Shown: positions 1 to 5,837 of the stretch, in pieces
How positions within the stretch are numbered: the stretch's first letter is position 1
Layout: each line of letters starts with the position of its first letter
Assembly: GCA_016840965.1 (NCBI GenBank)
Contig: JAEORI010000282.1
Location: 1-8,657 of the forward strand
Direction of reading: 5' to 3'
Source: Candidatus Thorarchaeota archaeon
GTDB lineage: Archaea; Asgardarchaeota; Thorarchaeia; Thorarchaeales; Thorarchaeaceae
Length of the DNA stretch: 8,657 nt
Made by a program: the position numbers and the translations under genes
The notes under the pieces: model-generated
Seen by the model: only the letters and a program-made list of their open reading frames with translations
What the model was told of the DNA's origin: nothing
The model's database searches: none

Positions 1-1075
1 CTTCCTCTTGTGTATGTCGCATAAGCGTACCATAATTCCCGTCGAAGAACCATGCTGTATACCGCATTTTTGGCACAACTACAAGATCATCTATGGAATC
101 ATCATTGAAAGAGCCTGTTTTGACATAGAGCTCTCCGTAATAATCAGGAATCTTTCTGACAAAGCTAGCAGTCAGATTATTACCATAAATTCCTACTAGC
201 TCGCTAGTACCCACATCTTGATTGATTAGTGTGATAGCTAAATCATCCATTTCACTGCGTCGAGTGTGAAGTATCATATCACTAGCATAGGACATAGCTG
301 GATACTCACTCCACAGTAATGGTGTCCCATCACCAGTTATGGTTTCGACATTTACTTTTTGTAATCCCCAATCAGTACTAAGAATTGCAATCTCATCCTG
401 CGACGATACTGAGAAATTCCCTGCAGTAGCTCTCTTTATGTCTGGTATCGGATTATAGACTCCAATTTGGCTACCATCATTCAAATCAATCATTAGAATG
501 AAATCCATGTTGTAGATGGCAACATCTGTCAGACTATCAGCGGTGAAGTTTCCAAAAATAATCTCAGTGGGTCCCGGTACAGGACAGTTATAGTATGTGA
601 CGGAACTTGCATCAAAATCAGCAACAACTAATTGCTCATTTCCTATTGTCTCATTGAACATAATGAAGAGAAATTCGGTATAATCATCACCATCTATGTC
701 AGCTGCTGTAAGCGTTTCGTGAAACACGTCACCAAGCCCGATTGAAAGCGAGTCATTTAGTTGGTTGATAGGATCTTTGAAGCGTATGGTTTCTCCATGA
801 ACGTAAGCAAATCCAGACCCTAAGGGGATTGTACCTGGAGCAATCGAATATACCTGATAGGGTAGCTTGACCCTAACGAAGTTGGATGCTGTAGCATAGC
901 TAGTTTCGATAGGACTTACATCTCCTGCTTCCATGGGTCGCACCATACCCATGTCTGAAGATGGGATCAAAAGGAAAAATACCGTTATGAAGACTACACT
1001 CCACTTCAACAGATATGAGTGTCTTCCTGAGTACTCTTTTACAATTGGTCTGAATCTTGATGAGGATGATGTCAT
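1..1075 (-). CDS. Membrane-anchored FG-GAP/VCBS-type beta-propeller protein (partial, C-terminus beyond left edge)
   Basis: The minus-strand frame is open from an ATG at 1075 to the window edge (358 codons, no stop), so the 3' end is missing. Residues about 21-38 form one hydrophobic segment after a Ser/Arg/Lys-rich start, which reads as a signal-anchor or signal peptide with the rest outside the cell. Downstream are degenerate FG-GAP-like repeats at roughly 45-52 residue spacing: AADIDGDDYTEF (124-135), GNFTADSLTDVAIYN (175-189), GNFSVSSQDEIAIL (219-232), a weaker one near 271-284, and GSFNDDSIDDLVVV (321-334). The first has the Asp-rich DxDGDD calcium-loop pattern. Proteins of this type are extracytoplasmic seven-blade propellers used for adhesion or ligand binding; the ligand here is unknown. 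GGTGA lies about 9 bases before the ATG. Internal Met codons at 42, 44 and 48 would remove the hydrophobic segment, so the first ATG is preferred. Confidence 0.8.
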   Translation of the reverse strand, partial: MTSSSSRFRPIVKEYSGRHSYLLKWSVVFITVFFLLIPSSDMGMVRPMEAGDVSPIETSYATASNFVRVKLPYQVYSIAPGTIPLGSGFAYVHGETIRFKDPINQLNDSLSIGLGDVFHETLTAADIDGDDYTEFLFIMFNETIGNEQLVVADFDASSVTYYNCPVPGPTEIIFGNFTADSLTDVAIYNMDFILMIDLNDGSQIGVYNPIPDIKRATAGNFSVSSQDEIAILSTDWGLQKVNVETITGDGTPLLWSEYPAMSYASDMILHTRRSEMDDLAITLINQDVGTSELVGIYGNNLTASFVRKIPDYYGELYVKTGSFNDDSIDDLVVVPKMRYTAWFFDGNYGTLMRHTQEE

Positions 1076-1293
1076 CTTTTACAATCACCGTTTGAAACTT
1101 TAGCATCCCTAATTTGGTGCAGGATACATGGTATGGCCTTAAGACAGCCAACCCATCATTGTGGTATTCGTAGCATGTGTATTTAGGATTCTTAGGATGT
1201 AATAATTCAAAAAATGTGAAATTGTTTACACTTTACAGAAATAACAACGCCGTATGAAACTCTTTCTAGCACAAGTTGTGGAATGTCATTCTT

Positions 1294-1307
1294 TTTTTTT
1301 TAAAATA
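1294..1307 (+). promoter_or_regulatory. TATA-like box preceding the GC-rich leader
   Basis: TTTTTTTAAAATAG is centred near 1302. Archaeal TATA boxes are centred about 26 bases before the transcription start, which would put the start near 1328-1330, exactly where the GC-rich foldable block begins. This could drive osmC with a leader of about 207 bases, or a separate small RNA. The call rests on position and base composition only; poly-T/A tracts are common in such intergenic DNA. Confidence 0.35.
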
Positions 1308-1328
1308 GATTGTTGTCAAAAATCAAAT

Positions 1329-1430
1329 GGGTTGGTGGCCCGCGCCAACAGGGCAAATGGTAGGAGGGGGGGAGTTATGAGGGCATGTTACAGAAAATGT
1401 TGCCCTATCAGCCGCCGACCACCATGCTTG
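1329..1430 (+). ncRNA. Candidate structured RNA or 5' leader upstream of osmC
   Basis: Hand folding finds three helices. H1 pairs GTTGGTG (1331-1337) with CGCCAAC (1343-1349), 7 pairs including one G-U, over a 5-base loop. H2 pairs CAA (1354-1356), ATGGT (1357-1361) and GG (1363-1364) with CC (1419-1420), ACCAT (1421-1425) and TTG (1428-1430), with small bulges. H3 lies inside H2 and pairs TGA and GGGCA (1378-1385) with TGCCC and TCA (1401-1410), with a two-base bulge. GCCC (1338-1341) can alternatively pair with GGGC (1351-1354), excluding H1, a switch-like choice. No known riboswitch or RNA family is recognised. No T-run terminator follows before osmC, so a leader is slightly more likely than a free small RNA. 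Energy and conservation were not computed. Confidence 0.3.
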
Positions 1431-1536
1431 CTAGAGACGAGGTTCCTAATAAGCGTCACCATCCTAGACGCAGAGGAGAAAAATTACAGTTTCAGGCAAC
1501 AAAAGGCTATTGAATGAGAATGAATAAACAAGGATT

Positions 1537-1983
1537 ATGTCAAATAATCACGAAGAGCACAGTTATGTTATGACCAGCAACTGGGTGAGAGACATGATTG
1601 TAACCATCGAGATTGAAGGCAAACCTGAATTCCAGGTTGCCACACCCCCTGATTTTTGGGCTGAAAGCCCAAAAGAGCTCATCTCTCCAGAAGATCTCTT
1701 TTTAGCTTCCGCTCTTTCCTGTTACGGTGTTTCCTTATCAGGTACAGCAAAACGATTTCATGCAGAATTCAATGATTTTCATCTATCTGCAACAGGCACT
1801 CTCCACCAAGGAGAATATGGCTGGGAATTTGAAAAGATCACAATCAACGCAGAAATCATTGTTACGACCGAAAAAGACCGGAAGAGAATGGCGAAAGCAG
1901 CTGAGAGGGCTCACCAGTATTGTCTTGTCACCAATTCTATGAAATGTCAAATTCACCTTAATTATGAAATTGTCTTAGTGTGA
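1537..1983 (+). CDS. OsmC/Ohr-family protein (thiol peroxidase-like)
   Basis: Predicted cytoplasmic dithiol peroxidase of the OsmC/Ohr superfamily, which reduces organic or inorganic hydroperoxides. The 148-residue product has the family layout: N-terminal beta strands, then a central helix with the first reactive cysteine in SPEDLFLASALSCYG (C62), then the second cysteine in AHQYCLVTNSMK (C129), matching the two-cysteine catalytic pair. C137 is an additional cysteine. The usual family length is about 137-140, and an in-frame ATG at 1570 (Met12) would give 137 residues, so either start is possible. AAGGA before the first ATG is only 2 bases away, too close for a normal ribosome site. The gene stands alone, divergent from the FG-GAP gene and convergent with the zinc-ribbon gene 41 bases away. 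Which peroxide it prefers, or whether it is an OsmC-like protein with another role, cannot be read here. Confidence 0.85.
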   Translation: MSNNHEEHSYVMTSNWVRDMIVTIEIEGKPEFQVATPPDFWAESPKELISPEDLFLASALSCYGVSLSGTAKRFHAEFNDFHLSATGTLHQGEYGWEFEKITINAEIIVTTEKDRKRMAKAAERAHQYCLVTNSMKCQIHLNYEIVLV

Positions 1984-2024
1984 TACAGTTTTTGTGGTGT
2001 CGGAGTTCCTAGTTGACTGATCTC

Positions 2025-2408
2025 TCAGTTATCAGATAGTTGAGGCAAGAGAATCTCCGCTGTGTATTCTTTACCACACTCGCAATTCAGATTCACAGAC
2101 CATCGTTTTGGTACTGGAACCTTGAAATCTTTGATGTGATCAGAGAGACTATCTCGCACTCCGGCTAGTAGTTTCACATATGCATTAGATAGAGAAATGA
2201 CTTCTTCTGGGAAATCTAGGTCTGATAGGAAGTATCTGAAAGCATTCTGACACTCAGGACATGCTGTTAGAAGTAGGTGTGTAACATCTCCACAGTTCGA
2301 ACACTTGATTTCATCCCGCTCGAGTTTTGGTGCGAGTGGGACCTCCAATTTCAAGTCATTCTGGTGGCCACAAACATAGCAATAATAGCGTAACGGAAGC
2401 TCCGGCAT
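2025..2408 (-). CDS. Zinc-ribbon protein of unknown function with four cysteine pairs
   Basis: The 127-residue protein has four closely spaced cysteine pairs: CYVC (10-13), CSNC (36-39), CPEC (50-53) and CEC (109-111). The first three are standard zinc-knuckle CxxC pairs; the last is a CxC. The pattern suits two zinc-ribbon-like sites, one of which would bring the C-terminal pair next to an N-terminal one. Between residues about 60 and 95 is a helical segment without cysteines. There is no signal peptide or membrane segment, so it is probably cytoplasmic. GAGGA lies 7 bases before the ATG, supporting this start. It is the last gene of the minus-strand block, convergent with osmC. The family was not recognised; nucleic-acid or protein binding is the usual role of such ribbons but is only inference. 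Confidence 0.7.
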   Translation of the reverse strand: MPELPLRYYCYVCGHQNDLKLEVPLAPKLERDEIKCSNCGDVTHLLLTACPECQNAFRYFLSDLDFPEEVISLSNAYVKLLAGVRDSLSDHIKDFKVPVPKRWSVNLNCECGKEYTAEILLPQLSDN

Positions 2409-2532
2409 AGATACATCCTCATCTCATCATTGAACTGATGATAATACATCAATCGCTAAAAGTATAGTGTGTATCTTTGGTGGCAAAAACCATGCTCCAA
2501 TTGAGGATGATATATGTACTACCATTCAGAGT

Positions 2533-2763
2533 TTAATCAGCAAGCGATATTGACTTTGCGGTCATGATTCCCATGTTACCAAGATTTTCTGCGACGATAT
2601 GGACTCTTCGACCAATATCAAGGGTGTCGTATTTTGTGAAAGCTGCCACCTTGATTTTAAGATGCTTATGCTCATCCGTTTCAACGCCTATGAATCCGTA
2701 GAGTTTCGATCCAATATTGCCTAGTTGCGTTGATGTTATTGAACCAGTGAATATCCTTTCCAT
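2533..2763 (-). CDS. Small beta-rich protein of unknown function, paralogue of the next gene upstream (copy 2)
   Basis: A 76-residue protein starting at an ATG. By hand alignment it matches the product of 2849-3124 at about 29 of 74 positions over its whole length, with one 2-residue gap. Shared blocks are G-I-S-LG (7-15), YGxIGxE (22-28), the YDTL motif followed by G (45-51 area), and LGN with a final A-[KR]-x-I-x-L. Alternating hydrophobic residues and glycine turns suggest a small beta barrel (OB-fold or SH3-like), which is inference. No cysteines, signal peptide or membrane segment are seen. No clear ribosome site precedes it; a TATA-like GTTATAC at about 2799-2805 may give a short leader of its own. 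It lies 85 bases downstream of its paralogue on the same strand, consistent with tandem duplication. Confidence 0.65.
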   Translation of the reverse strand: MERIFTGSITSTQLGNIGSKLYGFIGVETDEHKHLKIKVAAFTKYDTLDIGRRVHIVAENLGNMGIMTAKSISLAD

Positions 2764-2848
2764 AGCTGTTCACTGAGAATCTCGCCGCCTAGAATCACGT
2801 ATAACGTCATCTATGTGTGCAACATTCCTTCGACTAATCGATTTTTTT

Positions 2849-3124
2849 CTATGTGGTGACTGAAACCTCTTCCAAAGGTTTTTCCAGGCCAGTCTTCAGC
2901 TGGATTTTTCTAGCTACAAGTATGTCAGTGTTTCCTAGAGAATGAATTTCCATGACAACCTCATCACCAGTTGCGAGAGTATCGTACCAGGTATACGAAT
3001 CAATTTTTACACTGATGTGCGTCTTATCTGGTAGTTCAATACCGATGTACCCGTATTTTATTCTCTTCTTTGAGAACTCGCCAAGATTAGCAGAAACTAT
3101 CTTACCTTGAATTATCTCGTTCAT
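2849..3124 (-). CDS. Small beta-rich protein of unknown function (copy 1 of tandem pair)
   Basis: A 91-residue protein, homologous to the neighbouring 76-residue one but with a 15-residue C-terminal extension (after about residue 76) rich in Glu, Thr and Val. It keeps the shared core: G-K-I-x-S at 7-11, LG at 14-15, YGYIGIE (24-30), WYDTL near 46-50, and LGN plus VARKIQL before the tail. The repeated pattern of beta strands and Gly turns suggests a small barrel. It appears cytoplasmic. No Shine-Dalgarno site is present, but a TATA-like TTTATGTA is centred 26-27 bases before the ATG, so a leaderless transcript is likely. A 22-base perfect palindrome fills the space between that box and the ATG, implying repressor control. 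No known family was recognised. Confidence 0.7.
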   Translation of the reverse strand: MNEIIQGKIVSANLGEFSKKRIKYGYIGIELPDKTHISVKIDSYTWYDTLATGDEVVMEIHSLGNTDILVARKIQLKTGLEKPLEEVSVTT

Positions 3125-3145
3125 ATATTAACAATTGTTAATATA
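3124..3145. promoter_or_regulatory. 22-base perfect palindrome touching the start codon: probable operator
   Basis: Each arm reads TATATTAACAA and the centre is AATT; all 11 base pairs match. Position 3124 is the A of the minus-strand ATG, so the element spans bases -1 to -21 and would overlap the start site of a leaderless transcript. That is a classic place for a dimeric archaeal repressor to block polymerase or TFB. AT-rich DNA produces short palindromes by chance, but 22 perfect bases at this exact position is notable. The binding protein is unknown. Confidence 0.55.
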
Positions 3146-3146
3146 C

Positions 3147-3154
3147 TACATAAA
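3147..3154 (-). promoter_or_regulatory. TATA-like box for the 91-residue gene
   Basis: On the minus strand this reads TTTATGTA, centred about 26-27 bases before the ATG at 3124. That is the archaeal TATA distance expected if transcription starts at or next to the A of the start codon (leaderless). The absence of a ribosome site upstream of that ATG agrees. It lies in the 50-base gap after the carbonic anhydrase gene, so the small-protein pair can be transcribed separately from it. Confidence 0.4.
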
Positions 3155-3174
3155 CATATGGGTCGTGGATAAGC

Positions 3175-3708
3175 CTACTCGTCAATCTTTCGAATGTCTT
3201 TTTTATACGTCTTCGTGCTCTCAACATATGAGTCTAGATAGTCATCTATAGCTCGCCTTGCTTCACCAGATGGGTCCAAGTCACGCATATACTTTGCTGG
3301 AACTCCAGCATAGATTTTGTTTGGTTCTGTGACAGTTTTGCTGTGAAGTAGAGCTGAATTAGCTATCATTACTCCCTTTGCCACTTTACTGCCGAGCATA
3401 AGAACCGCACCCATTCCTATGGCTGCATTGTCTTCAACAAGCTCCGCATGGATTGTTGCATTATGACCAATATTCACCCTGCGTCCTATTCTGGTCACGA
3501 ACCGAGGTTCTGAGTGAATGACTGCTCCATCTTGAACGTTTGTTTCATCACCTATCTCAATTCTTCCACGGTCTCCACGAATAGATGCCATGGGCGCAAC
3601 GAATACCCGTTCTCCAATCTTGACATCGCCAATGACTGATGCCTGTGGATGAACATAAGCTGATTCCGCTATCTCTGGTTTCTTCTTTCCAAGTTCATAG
3701 ATTGTCAA
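3175..3708 (-). CDS. Gamma-carbonic anhydrase-like left-handed beta-helix protein
   Basis: Hexapeptide-repeat protein of the gamma-class carbonic anhydrase (Cam/YrdA/PaaY) family, a trimeric zinc or iron enzyme interconverting CO2 and bicarbonate; many relatives have weak or other activity. Numbered from the TTG start, the core runs from about residue 15 to 140, with IRGD (43-46), TNVQDGAVIH (56-65) and NIGHNATIHA (79-88). All three metal-binding histidines are present (H65, H82, H87), as are the family Arg (R44) and Asp (D46). The C-terminal 40 residues are a charged helix. I choose the TTG at 3706-3708 because GAGGTGA sits 5-6 bases before it and the 177-residue product fits the family (about 170-180). 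An in-frame ATG at 3786 would add 26 non-homologous residues and has no good ribosome site. It lies 50 bases upstream of the small-protein pair. Physiological substrate is not proven. Confidence 0.85.
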   Translation of the reverse strand: MTIYELGKKKPEIAESAYVHPQASVIGDVKIGERVFVAPMASIRGDRGRIEIGDETNVQDGAVIHSEPRFVTRIGRRVNIGHNATIHAELVEDNAAIGMGAVLMLGSKVAKGVMIANSALLHSKTVTEPNKIYAGVPAKYMRDLDPSGEARRAIDDYLDSYVESTKTYKKDIRKIDE

Positions 3709-3918
3709 AATCCTCACCTCTTTCTCAGAATTCCACCCGTCCATCATCTCTCTCAATGTAATATTGAGCAGAAACTCCGACAGCATCGTTTCTCATTAAC
3801 GCACTCCATGCATCAGTCATATGTTTCTAGATGTATCACCTACGGAAAAGGAAATCGGTTTTCAGGTCTGGACCCGGTCACCGAATCTCAAGAGCTCTAC
3901 GTATTGATTAGATTTGGA

Positions 3919-3927
3919 TTTATATTT
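3919..3927 (-). promoter_or_regulatory. Symmetric TATA-like box in the gap before the carbonic anhydrase gene
   Basis: The minus strand reads AAATATAAA and the plus strand TTTATATTT, so it could work either way. On the minus strand it would start transcription near 3897, giving the carbonic anhydrase a leader of about 190 bases. A nearer AT-rich alternative, AATATTACAT, lies around 3756-3765. No convincing plus-strand gene follows it. The real promoter is undecided. Confidence 0.25.
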
Positions 3928-3973
3928 CTGATTGGCACAATCGCAATGGATGCGGGCGTGCTAATGCGAAGAT

Positions 3974-3993
3974 GTCTAATCAGATCATTAGAC
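3974..3993 (-). terminator. Hairpin just after the LeuA-family gene, possible transcript end
   Basis: Perfect 7-base arms GTCTAAT and ATTAGAC flank a 6-base loop, beginning 5 bases after the stop codon at the end of the three-gene operon. No T-run follows on the minus strand, so it may be an RNA 3'-end stabiliser rather than a classical terminator. It marks the boundary with the 290-base gap before the carbonic anhydrase. Confidence 0.35.
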
Positions 3994-3998
3994 TAAGT

Positions 3999-5264
3999 TT
4001 ATACAACATCGAAAACAATAGCCCAGAACTCACGCTCTGTTACTCCTGTCCTAAGATCTTTTAACTCACCCTTTATCTTATCGAAGGCAACCTTTGATTG
4101 AGTCTTCTTGTGTTCTTCGTGAGTACGTTTCACACGCTCAGTAATTTCCCGAGCCTGTTGAGGGGTGGCTTTCACTCCGCCCATTTTTAAGAGATATTCA
4201 ACAAAGTGTCTACCAACAAATTTGCCAAGATGAAACTCTCTTCGTCTTCCAACAAGAGTAGGGCTAATTGGCTCATAGGTCATTGAATGTGTCAATTGAC
4301 CATGCGAGTGAATACCACTTGAGTGTGTGAATGCATTATCTCCACTGATTGCCTTGTGCAGTGGTAGAGGGACTACAAAATGACGTTCTACTAGTTTGGA
4401 GAGACCGTAGAGCTTTTCTGTTTCGACACCCGTTTCGACACCATAGAGCTCCTCTAATGCCATGACTATTTCTTCAAAGGCTGCATTGCCAGCCCGTTCT
4501 CCATATGCATTAACACACACTTGCGGATAGGTCACTCCTTCTTCTATTGCTGCAAGAGTGTTTGCAGTAGCTAGGCCAAAATCATCGTGACAATGTACTG
4601 ACATGGGGACCTTATACTTTGATTTACTCCAAAGGTTTGTCTTGATCTCTCTAGTGATGTGTTTCATCACCTCTGGTCTCACGAATCCTACTGTGTCTGC
4701 AATACAGATCTTATCTGCCCCAGCATCTATAGCTGTTCGATAAGCATCACACAGGAATTCCATGTTACTTCGTGTTGCATCCTCTGCAATGTAATCAATG
4801 ATGAGACCATGCTCTTTACCAAATTCTATACATTCTGTCAGTCGCTCAAGCATTTCTTCTCGAGACATTCGGAGCTGATACTTTAACCTAAAATCGGAAG
4901 TGGCGATAAAAATAGGGACTTCTTTGACACCTGCTTCTATGCATGCTTCTACATCTCGAATAACCGCGCGAGCTGGAGCTGCAACTGACGCTCGACTAAG
5001 GCCCTCCTTTGCAATTGCAGCAACTGCTCTTTTCTCTTCTTCGCTGACTGCTGGAAAACCAACAGCCACGATTGCTGTACCGACCTCATCTAGTTTCTTA
5101 GCGATTTCTATTTTCTCATCAATGGTTAGTGCAACTCCTGGTGTTTGCTCTCCATCTCTAAGAGTTTCATCCCAAATGTGAACTCTTTTGGGTAGTGCTT
5201 TTGATTTTGTATCCCGTACTTTGTTGTAGTTGACGGCAAGTCCTGCTTTCTCTAAGTTTTCCAT
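3999..5264 (-). CDS. LeuA/homocitrate synthase-family acyltransferase (DRE-TIM metallolyase)
   Basis: A TIM-barrel enzyme condensing an acyl-CoA with a 2-oxoacid (2-isopropylmalate, homocitrate, citramalate or Re-citrate synthase group). Motifs in order: LRDGEQTPG (35-43) with the catalytic Arg and metal-binding Asp; SVHCHDDFGLATANT (222-236) with the HxH metal ligands H224 and H226; NAYGERAGN (252-260) with metal ligand N260; then SGDNAFTHSSGIHSHG (307-322) of the second subdomain, with HLGKFVGRH (345-353). At 421 residues it lacks the roughly 120-residue C-terminal leucine-sensing domain of classical LeuA, resembling homocitrate-type enzymes, so feedback control by leucine is unlikely. AGGTAGG precedes the ATG by about 9 bases. 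It follows the unknown gene by 24 bases, so the three genes form an operon. Neither leuCD nor other leucine or lysine genes are visible here, so which 2-oxoacid it uses is open. Confidence 0.85.
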   Translation of the reverse strand: MENLEKAGLAVNYNKVRDTKSKALPKRVHIWDETLRDGEQTPGVALTIDEKIEIAKKLDEVGTAIVAVGFPAVSEEEKRAVAAIAKEGLSRASVAAPARAVIRDVEACIEAGVKEVPIFIATSDFRLKYQLRMSREEMLERLTECIEFGKEHGLIIDYIAEDATRSNMEFLCDAYRTAIDAGADKICIADTVGFVRPEVMKHITREIKTNLWSKSKYKVPMSVHCHDDFGLATANTLAAIEEGVTYPQVCVNAYGERAGNAAFEEIVMALEELYGVETGVETEKLYGLSKLVERHFVVPLPLHKAISGDNAFTHSSGIHSHGQLTHSMTYEPISPTLVGRRREFHLGKFVGRHFVEYLLKMGGVKATPQQAREITERVKRTHEEHKKTQSKVAFDKIKGELKDLRTGVTEREFWAIVFDVV

Positions 5265-5288
5265 TGTTCTTGCCTACCTGCTAAGATT

Positions 5289-5837
5289 TCACTTGAATCG
5301 GTATCGACCCAGTATTGGTGTCTTCTCTATTCTCTGTTCCAGAATAACTATTTCCTTATCGTACTCTTCCTTTGTTATCTGGCTTTTGTCTAGAGCTGCT
5401 TTTAGTTTGCCTTTTTTGTGTTCGACTTTTGAGTGCTCAATGTATGCTAGCCTGAGCGATGATTCCATCTCTGGTTTTGTACTGGTCTTCTCCCCGATAC
5501 CAGAGAGCATCGGCATCCAGCAGATCTCTTCAATGTGGAATGAATATTCAAGCCCTCGTTCAAGAATTCTGTTCCAGATTGGACATCTCTTAACAATGAT
5601 TGTGTTTTCATTCACTTCAACGTCAAGACCAATAGCACTAAAGAGCTGACCTGCAATCTCTGCAGCTGCTTTTGCTCCATTTCGTCCCGCTATTTCAGCA
5701 ATTTCGAGTCCCATCTGTTTGAATCCTCGAGCATATCCCTCATACATAGACAATGGTCCTGTATTATCTCTTAGTCCCCACCAGAGTCCATCAAGAAGTG
5801 CAACAAAACTCATGCGGAGCGTTTCTAACTCGTTCAT
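5289..5837 (-). CDS. Unknown protein with a conserved-looking CP motif domain and SHOCT-like C-terminal tail
   Basis: The 182-residue soluble protein has an N-terminal helical region (1-65), then a domain centred on KRCPIWNRILERGLEYS (84-100) and EEICWMPMLSGIG (103-115), with cysteines C85 and C106. The pattern of helices, a short strand pair and a CP motif loosely recalls V4R or methanogen output-type small-molecule sensor domains; this is weak. Residues about 143-172 (KLKAALDKSQITKEEYDKEI) match the short SHOCT-type pattern of Leu-rich helix, basic residue, ITxEEY turn and a second helix, usually an oligomerisation tail. The ATG directly abuts the TAG of the nitroreductase gene, with GGGAGG 7 bases before it inside that gene, so the two are translationally coupled. 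Function not recognised; a partner or regulator of the nitroreductase or the LeuA-family enzyme is inference. Confidence 0.7.
   Translation of the reverse strand: MNELETLRMSFVALLDGLWWGLRDNTGPLSMYEGYARGFKQMGLEIAEIAGRNGAKAAAEIAGQLFSAIGLDVEVNENTIIVKRCPIWNRILERGLEYSFHIEEICWMPMLSGIGEKTSTKPEMESSLRLAYIEHSKVEHKKGKLKAALDKSQITKEEYDKEIVILEQRIEKTPILGRYRFK

Larger units (their letters stand above)
1076..1536. other. Divergent intergenic region of 461 bases without a convincing gene
   Basis: The stretch separates the divergent FG-GAP and OsmC genes. No reading frame in it has protein-like composition. The longest plus-strand frame (1254-1517) gives an 87-residue Cys/Arg-rich product with no domain, no good ribosome site, and a path straight through the hairpins described separately. 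The left part (1076-1290) is AT-rich and presumably holds the FG-GAP promoter. A T-rich/TATA-like element lies at 1294-1307. From about 1329 to 1430 the sequence turns abruptly GC-rich, with a run of seven G, and can fold. The final 100 bases before osmC are ordinary. Confidence 0.6.

Noticed and set aside
900..1151. 83-residue minus-strand frame overlapping the FG-GAP N-terminus
   Set aside because: It is in another frame of a well-supported gene with repeat motifs and a membrane segment; no domain features of its own.
1254..1517. 87-residue plus-strand reading frame upstream of osmC
   Set aside because: Cys/Arg-rich, unprotein-like composition, no ribosome site, and it passes through the GC-rich hairpins; more likely chance.
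2014..2031. Weak hairpin ACTGA/TCAGT between the convergent osmC and zinc-ribbon genes
   Set aside because: Only 5 perfect pairs (7 with a wobble), overlapping the zinc-ribbon stop codon; too weak to call a terminator.
3808..3996. 62-residue plus-strand frame with a hydrophobic middle
   Set aside because: Lies in the control gap before the carbonic anhydrase, has no ribosome site, and its 3' end runs through the hairpin at 3974-3993; the hydrophobic stretch comes from AT-rich promoter-like DNA.
4900..5181. 93-residue plus-strand frame opposite the LeuA-family gene
   Set aside because: Antisense to conserved catalytic motif region; low-complexity Ala/Ser/Thr composition typical of an antisense shadow.
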